A stretch of 5,577 bases of DNA from Spirosoma sp. (lineage in GTDB: Bacteria > Bacteroidota > Bacteroidia > Cytophagales > Spirosomataceae): positions 1 through 5,577 of the forward strand of contig JANXVQ010000434.1 of assembly GCA_025351545.1 (NCBI GenBank), written 5' to 3'. Made by a program: the position numbers and the translations under genes. Positions 1 to 5,577 of this stretch are shown here, one piece after another (within the stretch, counting starts at the first letter, position 1; each line of letters starts with the position of its first letter). The notes beneath the pieces are model-generated. The model did not search any database. It was not told the origin of the DNA and saw nothing but the letters and a program-made list of their open reading frames with translations.

Positions 1-73
1 GTACCTGTGCCTGACTGGTAAAGCCACCAGCCAACAGGGTTATATAAAGTAACAGGAAAACGCTAAATCGCAT
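1..73 (-). CDS. N-terminus of an exported protein, cut by the left edge
   Basis: Reading the minus strand from the ATG at 73-71 gives 24 open codons with no stop before the window ends. They encode a textbook Sec signal peptide: Met-Arg, then a hydrophobic core (FSVFLLLYITLLAGG), then T-S-Q-A followed by Gln-Val, a good signal peptidase I site (S-Q-A|Q). The start lies 16 bp after the stop of the caspase-like gene on the same strand, so the two are probably co-transcribed. The mature protein is outside the window and its function cannot be named. The Q-A-Q-V junction resembles that of the plus-strand protein at 3723, but too few residues are visible to claim homology. Confidence 0.72.
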   Translation of the reverse strand, partial: MRFSVFLLLYITLLAGGFTSQAQV

Positions 74-89
74 GTTAGTGGAGTTTGTC

Positions 90-1295
90 TTATTCCCAGA
101 TTTCCTGAATAGTAATCACGGCGTAATGGCTGGCATCGGGCGTACGCTGAGAGCGGTTCTCAATCAGATTAATCATCCTTATTCGGGCCGCATTAAGGCA
201 CAGTCGTTCAATTACCTGTCCAATGGGTTGCACCTCTACAAGCGTCTGGTCAACATAAATGGATACGCGCGCCTTCGGATCAAAAAACTGGTCGGCCTCA
301 CGCATGCGCTTAAGCCGGGTGGCTGTTGGCACCTGCTCGTCGGCCAGATCATTTAGGTAGCGGTTGATGACATCAATCGCCAGCGGAGGAGGTTGCACGG
401 GCAAACCCGTTGGTAGTGTTGCCGCAGACGGTTTGGCAGGCAATGCAGCTGAATAGCTTGTCGCCCGATCTGTTTGGGGAGTTTCAGTATTGGGTACGCC
501 GGAAAACGAAGCCAGCACAGTGGTAACCGGTTCTTCATCCAGCAGATTGAGTTGATAGAGTGGCGTTTGTCGGCCACGCGGGCCAATAAATGTCATGACT
601 CGGTTTTGGGCATCGGCCAGTACCTCCCGCCAGTTCACGGTATTATTATAATGTACGGCGCAGTCAAGGGCGGTTTTGAAGGCTCGGGTATAATAGCTAC
701 CCTCCGCAGCATCGGCATAAGAGCACTCCCCCCGGCTACAACTGGCCACCAGAACATCGCCCCGTGCCTGCCTGAACAGCGCGGCATATTGCGTCGCTAC
801 CGTTTTTTTATCTTCGACGACCAGATTCCTGACCGTTACAGATCGGGGCCTGGCAATGTTATTACAACAGTCGCCGATGGTCAGGCAGAAACGGGCTCCT
901 TTTTTACTCAATTGGGCATGAAGTTGGTCGAGTGCTATAGTCGGGCCGCTCATTTTTAGCAGCGGCCAGTTGCTTAGGCGGTCGGTAGTTGTATAGCCGT
1001 GACCTGTATAATAGGTCAGCAGGACATCGTTGGGGTTTAGTATCAGAGACTCGATATAAGCCATCAGCGCAGTGTGGCTAAACTGGTCGTCCTGCAAAAC
1101 CGTCAACTGGACAGGGTAATTAATGGACGTGCCAATTGTGTTGATCTGCTCCTGCATGGTACGAATGTCTGTAACGCATCCTGTACCGATAAAACTATCC
1201 TTGGTATCGGCTATAATAAGGGCATGAAGAGTTTGACCGGTTATGGAGAATGACCAGGTAAAACAGGCAATTAAGAAGGTGAAAAATAGGCGCAT
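90..1295 (-). CDS. Exported caspase-family (C14-like) protein
   Basis: This 401-residue protein starts with a signal peptide (MRLFFTFLIACFTWSFSITG, probable cleavage near residues 20-21), so it should act outside the cytoplasm. Residues 23 to about 215 look like a caspase/metacaspase p20-type fold: an opening strand LHALIIAD, the G-x-G-C-x-x-D segment near 37-43, the catalytic His motif Y-Y-T-G-H-G with His99, and the Cys motif G-D-C-C-N-N at 141-146, where Cys144 aligns with the nucleophile of the metacaspase D-x-C motif. A later segment, ASCSRGECSYADAAEGSYYT (184-203), matches the family's substrate-pocket strand and following loop. A Pro/Thr/Ala-rich linker (about 265-305) leads to a roughly 95-residue C-terminal domain that I do not recognise with certainty. 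Both dyad residues are present, so activity is plausible; cleavage specificity cannot be read. Cys11 follows L-I-A, so a lipoprotein signal is a weaker alternative, disfavoured because the hydrophobic stretch continues past it. Confidence 0.88.
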   Translation of the reverse strand: MRLFFTFLIACFTWSFSITGQTLHALIIADTKDSFIGTGCVTDIRTMQEQINTIGTSINYPVQLTVLQDDQFSHTALMAYIESLILNPNDVLLTYYTGHGYTTTDRLSNWPLLKMSGPTIALDQLHAQLSKKGARFCLTIGDCCNNIARPRSVTVRNLVVEDKKTVATQYAALFRQARGDVLVASCSRGECSYADAAEGSYYTRAFKTALDCAVHYNNTVNWREVLADAQNRVMTFIGPRGRQTPLYQLNLLDEEPVTTVLASFSGVPNTETPQTDRATSYSAALPAKPSAATLPTGLPVQPPPLAIDVINRYLNDLADEQVPTATRLKRMREADQFFDPKARVSIYVDQTLVEVQPIGQVIERLCLNAARIRMINLIENRSQRTPDASHYAVITIQEIWE

Positions 1296-1332
1296 AATGC
1301 ATCAATCGACAACTTTAGAGGACGCGATTTAT

Positions 1333-1340
1333 CAAAAATA
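1333..1340 (-). promoter_or_regulatory. Candidate Bacteroidota -7 promoter element for the caspase gene
   Basis: On the minus strand the sequence reads TATTTTTG, an exact match to the Bacteroidota housekeeping -7 consensus TAnnTTTG, 37 bp upstream of the caspase start codon. A TTTG lies 13 bp further upstream, which is shorter than the usual spacing to a -33 element, so only the -7 part is convincing. Transcription starting just downstream would give a leader of about 30 nt. The motif is short and could occur by chance in AT-rich intergenic DNA. Confidence 0.4.
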
Positions 1341-1476
1341 GCTATTCTTCACCCAAACTGTTTTAAGGATTTCGAGTAAGCGGTCGTTATTTCAATTGTT
1401 TTTATCGAAAGGTAAAGGGGTGTATCATTTAACTCCCTAATTTCGCTATCCAACTACGAATCAGTAACTTAAGGAG

Positions 1477-1490
1477 TATATTTAAATATA
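1477..1490. repeat. Perfect 14-bp AT-only palindrome upstream of the lipoprotein gene
   Basis: TATATTTAAATATA is its own reverse complement over all 14 bases; the match ends at the flanking G (1476) and T (1491). It sits in the divergent intergenic region, 38 bp before the preferred start of the lipoprotein gene, and directly abuts TTGATTTG (1491-1498), a one-mismatch version of the -7 consensus TAnnTTTG. This position would suit an operator or simply an easily melted promoter region. An AAGGAG (1471-1476) immediately upstream is too far from either start codon to be a good ribosome binding site. Since the palindrome is pure A/T, chance is a serious alternative. Confidence 0.35.
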
Positions 1491-1528
1491 TTGATTTGTA
1501 TGTTCTGCCTGATACCTTGTTCTACGCC

Positions 1529-3688
1529 ATGAGACGAAATGCCTATATCTGCCTAGTGGGATTGCTATTATTGACGGGTTGCCAATGGAATCTTGATAAG
1601 ATGCTGTTTGATTCGCCTTGTGTTAAGCCATCGGCTGCTATTCAGGTGCAAGCCAATCAACTTACCATTATGGCGAGTTTGGCTGGTAAAATAGGGGATG
1701 TTACAACGGCTACCTGGGATTTTGGCGATAATAGTGCCGCTCAAACGGGCGAGACCGTTACCCATTCCTATACTGCTATTGGCACGTATGCGATAAAAGT
1801 GGTTTTAACGAACCTATGTAAGGACCGGGTTGAAATCACCCAACCAGCTACGGTCGATCAACAGGTGCCCCCCCAACTCGAAACGCTCGATCCCGCCAAT
1901 ATCGCTACCGATAAAGCTACGCTTGGCCTTCGCTTTACGAGTTTGGGGAAAAGCATGACGATTACGGAGTTTGGTTATTGTTATTCCAACACCAAACCGT
2001 TGCCCACCGTCGATGATAATGCCAGGCCACTATCCGGCACGGCAACTCTGGCTACGGCCTATACGGCTGTGCAAACCGGACTGACGGCGGGGGGCGTTTA
2101 CACCGTTTGGGCCTATTGTAAGACCGACAAGACTGATCCACAATATGGCCTGCCAAAAAGCTTCACCATCGCCACACCACCGGCCGTGGCTCCTGTGGTA
2201 GAAACCGGTGCGGCCTCATCCGTAGGCAGTACCAGTGCTGTACTCAGGATGACGTTAAAATCATTCACATCCCCATTATACCGGGTTGGGGTTTGTTATT
2301 CCAGGAACGCAACTCCTGATCCTGGTTCCGACAAAATCATGTTTATTCAGGAGACAGGCCCAGCGCTCAGGGAGTACACATTTACGACTACCGATAAGGC
2401 TACTGATCCCGTCAACTACGCCACTCCCTTAGAGCCGAATACAACCTATTATTATAGAGCCTTTGGTGTTACCCAGCAAGTGAACAATGTTCTGGGTACA
2501 GAAAAATTAGCGCTGGGCACTATAAGCACATTCAAAACCCTGACTGCTACCACTACTACATTGCCAGGTGTTGTTATTTATGCCGGTAATGATAATGGAA
2601 CCATATATGCTTTTGGAGGAGGAGGGACTCAGTACTGGAGTCGGCAACTTTCTGCCAGCACGACGGGTAGTGATCCCATCGTGTCGAGCCCGGCCTTTGC
2701 TAACGGTCGGGTTTATGTAGCTGTCCGGTCTTCCAGAAAGGTATTCGCGCTTAATGCCAGCGATGGGACAAATGCCTGGGCACAGCCTTTTTCGACTACG
2801 GGCGATATTCAGTCAAGTCCGACGGTAGTGGGGAATATCTTATATATCGGAGATTCTGCCGGAAAGCTTTATCTGATTGATGCGACAACCGGAGCAAAAA
2901 TAGGCGAAGGCAGTAAAACGGTAGGATCGATACGGTCATCTCCGGCGGTTTCCGGCGGATTGGTTGTCGTCGGTAGCGATGACAATAACGTGTATGCTTT
3001 CAATGCGACGGATGGTACGTATAAATGGGCTTTTCCGACAACGGGCCAGGTCCGGTCGAGTCCAACGATTGTGAGCGATGTGGTTTATGTGGGCGGTGGC
3101 GACACAAAAGGGGCCACTGATGATAAAAATCTGTACGCTATCAATCTGAGCGCTGGCACGATAAAGTGGAAATATACCACCGGCGGGGCAGTGGCTTCCA
3201 GTCCGAAGGTTGTAAATGGAGTTGTTTATGTGGGTAGTCGCGACAATTACCTGTATGCGGTAAATGCGGATGCAACGGGTTCACTGAAGTGGAAGTCAAA
3301 AGTAGCGGCTGGCGATGCTTTTTTTTCCAGCCCATCCATTTCAAATAATTTAGTTGTTGTTGGGTCCGATGATCGAAAGCTGTATTTATTTAATCAGGGC
3401 GACGGTACGCTATTCGCCACCTTCGATGACGCATCGAAGGCCGTTGCATCAAATGCTTTTGTTAGTTCAAGTCCCGTTATTTATGATGGTACAATTTACT
3501 TTGGCTTTGCTGATTATACGGGTATAGGAACTGCCCAGAATAAAAGTGCTTTCTACGGAATCGAATTAAATGGAAAAGTAGTCAAACTTAATAAGTCTCA
3601 AAATGGTCCTTTTTGGGCTTCGCCAATAGTCGTTGATAATGGCATTTTAGTGGGCAATTATCCTTCTATCAGCGGAGCCGCCCAGTAA
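1529..3688 (+). CDS. Lipoprotein with PKD, two FN3-like domains and a PQQ-type beta-propeller
   Basis: From the ATG at 1529 this is a 719-residue lipoprotein: MRRNAYICLVGLLLLTGC has a basic n-region, hydrophobic core and L-T-G-C lipobox with Cys18. An in-frame TTG at 1496 would add 11 residues and spoil this signal, so I prefer 1529. Residues about 31-107 form a PKD domain (W-D-F-G-D-N at 63-68, then H-S-Y and G-T-Y). Two FN3-like domains follow (about 110-215 and 219-338), each with the G-Y/V-C-Y-S motif common in Bacteroidota surface proteins. Residues about 347-719 carry eight PQQ-type propeller repeats, anchored by S/A-S-P motifs near 386, 429, 470, 510, 557, 600, 647 and 697, with strands such as VVYVGS and turns such as YAxNAxDGTxxW. 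This is the BamB/PQQ-dehydrogenase fold, but no enzyme residues are evident and the PKD/FN3 half is unlike BamB. It probably binds protein or glycan at the cell surface. It is likely the first gene of a three-gene operon. Confidence 0.9.
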   Translation: MRRNAYICLVGLLLLTGCQWNLDKMLFDSPCVKPSAAIQVQANQLTIMASLAGKIGDVTTATWDFGDNSAAQTGETVTHSYTAIGTYAIKVVLTNLCKDRVEITQPATVDQQVPPQLETLDPANIATDKATLGLRFTSLGKSMTITEFGYCYSNTKPLPTVDDNARPLSGTATLATAYTAVQTGLTAGGVYTVWAYCKTDKTDPQYGLPKSFTIATPPAVAPVVETGAASSVGSTSAVLRMTLKSFTSPLYRVGVCYSRNATPDPGSDKIMFIQETGPALREYTFTTTDKATDPVNYATPLEPNTTYYYRAFGVTQQVNNVLGTEKLALGTISTFKTLTATTTTLPGVVIYAGNDNGTIYAFGGGGTQYWSRQLSASTTGSDPIVSSPAFANGRVYVAVRSSRKVFALNASDGTNAWAQPFSTTGDIQSSPTVVGNILYIGDSAGKLYLIDATTGAKIGEGSKTVGSIRSSPAVSGGLVVVGSDDNNVYAFNATDGTYKWAFPTTGQVRSSPTIVSDVVYVGGGDTKGATDDKNLYAINLSAGTIKWKYTTGGAVASSPKVVNGVVYVGSRDNYLYAVNADATGSLKWKSKVAAGDAFFSSPSISNNLVVVGSDDRKLYLFNQGDGTLFATFDDASKAVASNAFVSSSPVIYDGTIYFGFADYTGIGTAQNKSAFYGIELNGKVVKLNKSQNGPFWASPIVVDNGILVGNYPSISGAAQ

Positions 3689-3722
3689 GATTTACACGCC
3701 AGACCCATTAACCAATATCCTC

Positions 3723-4760
3723 ATGCGTCATCTTCTTCTGCCTCTTCTGATCTTAATTGGCCTCACTGCATCAGCCCAGGTGCGCATCACCAATGTGCGG
3801 GCATCACTCAATACAGACGGGGTGCTCGTGATGCAATACGACGTGCAGGGCATTGCTACTGACGATTCGGTTTATGTGGCCGTAAACGGATTGAAATCGG
3901 GTCGACTGTCGCCCATTACCATTACCGGCGATGCAGGCCGACGAGTAACCGCTGGCATTGGCAAAACCATTTACTGGGACATTGTTAAAGACGCGTATAA
4001 AATAAACGAGCAACTGGTTGTAACGGTTTTGGTCAAACTGGCGCGGGGTCGATTGCCGCAGTCAGCTCCAACGGTCGGGGCTGCTGGCAGAACGCGCACC
4101 CAGGAGCCAATTGCTCAAGCCGATCCCGAACAGATTCGGATAACGCCCAACCCGCCCCTAGTGACTAATAAGCCAGGAACTGATTTAAACGTAAGTCCAG
4201 CAAAGCAAGTTGAGACCAAAAATCTTGACGTCGAGCCTGCTCCAAAAAAAGATCAGTCAGATAAGGTAGCCGCAATTCCTAAGAAGCCGGTGGCCCCAAA
4301 ACCGGCTCCTGCTAGCGTAGAGCGGAAAGGCGGAGGCCCGGCCAATGCCCTGCTGTCTGCTCTGGCTCCGGGTATCGGCAATATTTTTGTTCAACCCGAT
4401 CATAAAATTGGCGCCAGGCCAGTCATCACTTTAGCTTATGTAGGCTTGCTTTTTTACGGTATCTCGCAACATAGCCAGTCCCAAAAATATTATACGGACT
4501 ATAAAGCTCTACCCCAATTTACGGAGCAGACCAACGCCGACGCAGCGTATGCCAAAGCCAATAATGCCAACCACACGGCCATTTTGTGCGTTGGGGGTGC
4601 CGTGGCCATCTTGGCCGTTGACGTAACGGCGACTCTGCTCCGGGGGCTGAAGAACCAGCGGATGGGAAATTCGAGCAGCCAGTTAGCCCCGCCCCGCACA
4701 CAATTTAGTGTGGCAACTATTGGAACGGCACCAGTACTGACGTTTAAGCACACGTTTTGA
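3723..4760 (+). CDS. Exported protein: beta-sandwich domain, Pro/Lys linker, two-helix membrane region
   Basis: The gene starts 34 bp after the propeller lipoprotein. Its 345-residue product has a signal peptide (MRHLLLPLLILIGLTASA, cleavage after Ala18). Residues about 20-106 form an all-beta domain with the signature G-D-A-G-R-R-V-x-x-G-I-G-K-T-I-Y-W-D (69-86). From memory, similar 'GDxGxxVxxGxxKxIxWD' domains occur N-terminally in Bacteroidota and other bacterial exported proteins, some with formylglycine-generating-enzyme-like domains. Residues about 107-205 are a Pro/Lys/Ala-rich, probably disordered linker. The C-terminal part begins A-L-L-S-A-L-A-P-G-I-G-N (209-220), resembling the 'SxxxPGxGQ' motif of DUF5683-type proteins, then has hydrophobic helices at about 231-248 and 285-306 separated by a Tyr/Ala/Asn-rich loop. 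It ends in Phe after a beta-like strand. I infer an envelope anchoring or scaffold role; no catalytic motif is visible and the exact family is unsure. Confidence 0.82.
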   Translation: MRHLLLPLLILIGLTASAQVRITNVRASLNTDGVLVMQYDVQGIATDDSVYVAVNGLKSGRLSPITITGDAGRRVTAGIGKTIYWDIVKDAYKINEQLVVTVLVKLARGRLPQSAPTVGAAGRTRTQEPIAQADPEQIRITPNPPLVTNKPGTDLNVSPAKQVETKNLDVEPAPKKDQSDKVAAIPKKPVAPKPAPASVERKGGGPANALLSALAPGIGNIFVQPDHKIGARPVITLAYVGLLFYGISQHSQSQKYYTDYKALPQFTEQTNADAAYAKANNANHTAILCVGGAVAILAVDVTATLLRGLKNQRMGNSSSQLAPPRTQFSVATIGTAPVLTFKHTF

Positions 4761-4788
4761 TAACCCCACGCCAAATCTTATTAAAACT

Positions 4789-5484
4789 ATGAAAATATAC
4801 TGTTTTTTAGGCGTAGCCTTCCTGAGTTTATCGGCGGTACGGGCACAGGGAACCATGTCAGCCAAAAGTATACCCGTGCTGGTAAACACCTTACCATTTT
4901 TTGAGGCTAAGGCAACGACAAAGGCGACATCTGACGTAATAAAAGGCCGAACGGTCTGGCGTGAAACCTTCGTGGATAATCAGCACGGCTGGAAAACGGG
5001 CAAAGTAAAGAATGGTACATTTATTCTGGCGCCTAATGGTTATCAGATTCAAACAGAAAAACGTGAGATTGAGGCAATGAGTCTTATCGACACACCATTT
5101 GATCTCAACGGCAATGATTTCACTCTGGAAGCATCCATTGAAAGTACCGGTGATGCACCGCCCAGTGTAGGCATATTAATTGGGGGCGACTCGGATAGAT
5201 TCTATGTATTGCAGATAAATTATCTCTGGAAATTTATAATCCAGTACGTGCTGGCCGACAAGAAACCCTTCACCGCCGAGGACTTTGTATTCAACCCGAA
5301 TATTACGAATACCAGGAACAAACTCAAGATTACAAAATCGGGGGCAACCATCGACTTTTATATTAACGATGAGAAAATTCAAACCCGACTTTTTCAGCCT
5401 ATAGCTGGTCAGCAAATCGGGTTGATTGGCGCAGGTCGTAATGCTACCTTCAGGCAGGTTATGCTGATTGGCTCAGCGAAATAA
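4789..5484 (+). CDS. Small exported protein with LamG/DUF1080-like jelly-roll domain
   Basis: The start lies 28 bp after the preceding stop, in the same orientation, suggesting the third gene of an operon. The 231-residue product has a signal peptide (MKIYCFLGVAFLSLSAVRA, cleavage V-R-A|Q after residue 19). A short spacer (20-56) leads into a concanavalin A-like sandwich spanning about 57-231. Features typical of the LamG/DUF1080 group are the opening W-R-E-T-F-x-D-N-x-x-G-W (57-68), a strand G-T-F-I-L, a later F-D-L-N-G-N-D-F-T-L-E-A-S-I, the V-G-I-L-I-G-G-D segment, R-F-Y-V-L-Q-I, then N-K-L-K-I-T-K-S-G-A-T-I-D-F-Y-I-N-D and a closing I-G-L-I-G. Such domains bind glycans or proteins, and some DUF1080 members hydrolyse 3-keto-glycosides. 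I see no clear catalytic residues, so a binding role is more likely. It is about one domain long and seems intact. Confidence 0.85.
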   Translation: MKIYCFLGVAFLSLSAVRAQGTMSAKSIPVLVNTLPFFEAKATTKATSDVIKGRTVWRETFVDNQHGWKTGKVKNGTFILAPNGYQIQTEKREIEAMSLIDTPFDLNGNDFTLEASIESTGDAPPSVGILIGGDSDRFYVLQINYLWKFIIQYVLADKKPFTAEDFVFNPNITNTRNKLKITKSGATIDFYINDEKIQTRLFQPIAGQQIGLIGAGRNATFRQVMLIGSAK

Positions 5485-5522
5485 GTACTTGGACAGATTT
5501 ATTTAAAATTTGGTTTAGCTAT

Positions 5523-5530
5523 TATCTTTG
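5523..5530 (+). promoter_or_regulatory. Candidate -7 promoter element before the right-edge gene
   Basis: TATCTTTG matches the Bacteroidota -7 consensus TAnnTTTG exactly and lies in the 50-bp gap after the jelly-roll gene. It ends only 4 bp before the ATG at 5535, so transcription from it would give a leaderless or nearly leaderless mRNA. The nearest upstream TTTG (5509-5512) is only 10 bp away, too close for a standard -33 box. If real, it would separate the next gene from the three-gene operon. Confidence 0.4.
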
Positions 5531-5534
5531 TCGA

Positions 5535-5577
5535 ATGAAGCCCAAACGCTACATTCACTTAGAAGCCCCTGAGGTAA
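5535..5577 (+). CDS. N-terminus of an unidentified protein, cut by the right edge
   Basis: An ATG 50 bp after the previous stop opens 14 codons (MKPKRYIHLEAPEV) that continue past the window end without a stop. The N-terminus is polar and basic with no hydrophobic core, so unlike all upstream genes it shows no signal peptide and is probably cytoplasmic. Too few residues are visible to assign a family. The start is supported only by the ATG, the position after the operon and a -7-like element just upstream. The true start could lie further right, outside the window. Confidence 0.45.
   Translation, partial: MKPKRYIHLEAPEV

Noticed and set aside
72..356. Plus-strand ORF of 94 codons near the left edge
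   Set aside because: It is antisense to the end of the caspase-like gene and the start of the left-edge exported protein, both better supported. Its product shows no domain or signal.
474..959. Plus-strand ORF of 161 codons
   Set aside because: It lies wholly antisense to the caspase-like gene, whose motifs and signal peptide are clear. Its translation has no recognisable domain or start context.
90..1295. Assignment of the locus as a known antiphage caspase or CHAT defence system
   Set aside because: The protein has a signal peptide and its neighbours are exported binding or scaffold proteins, with no cytoplasmic sensor, reverse transcriptase, CRISPR or NTPase partner in view.
1509..1521. 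Possible -33/-7 promoter pair for the lipoprotein gene
   Set aside because: I found no TTG/TTTG box at the usual 17-23 bp spacing upstream of TTGATTTG, so no full promoter is claimed for the plus-strand operon.
1529..3688. Assignment of the propeller protein as BamB or a PQQ-dependent dehydrogenase
   Set aside because: The propeller fold is shared, but the N-terminal PKD/FN3 half is unlike BamB and no dehydrogenase cofactor or active-site residues were evident.
4499..4889. Overlapping minus-strand ORFs under the end of the scaffold-like gene and the start of the jelly-roll gene
   Set aside because: They are shadows of two well-supported plus-strand genes and have compositionally biased, featureless translations.
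5485..5534. Terminator after the jelly-roll gene
   Set aside because: The gap is AT-rich, but I see no GC-rich stem followed by a T-run.

Overview
The window looks like chromosomal sequence from a Bacteroidota bacterium, most likely a Cytophagales member of the Spirosoma type. This rests on intermediate GC content, TAnnTTTG-type -7 promoter elements, little Shine-Dalgarno signal, and typical secreted protein architectures (PKD plus FN3-like plus PQQ-type propeller lipoprotein; exported caspase-like protein). The taxon is an inference; there is no rRNA or marker gene here.

Layout: two gene groups diverge from a 233-bp intergenic region (1296-1528). Leftwards (minus strand) lie an exported caspase-family protein (90-1295) and, 16 bp after its stop, the first 24 codons of another exported protein that runs off the left edge (1-73). 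Rightwards (plus strand) lie three closely spaced genes with gaps of 34 and 28 bp, probably one operon: a lipoprotein with a PKD domain, two FN3-like domains and an eight-repeat PQQ-type beta-propeller (1529-3688); a protein with a beta-sandwich domain, a long Pro/Lys-rich linker and a two-helix membrane region (3723-4760); and a small exported protein with a LamG/DUF1080-like jelly roll (4789-5484). A further gene without a visible signal peptide begins at 5535, just after a -7-like element, and leaves the right edge after 14 codons.

All five genes whose N-termini can be judged in the two divergent groups encode export signals, so the locus makes a set of envelope proteins: one likely peptidase and several proteins built from binding or scaffold folds. 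A joint role, such as a surface-sensing or envelope-associated proteolytic module, is a hypothesis based on proximity only. I see no RNA genes, mobile elements, CRISPR arrays or convincing rho-independent terminators, and no gene-free stretch longer than 300 bp.
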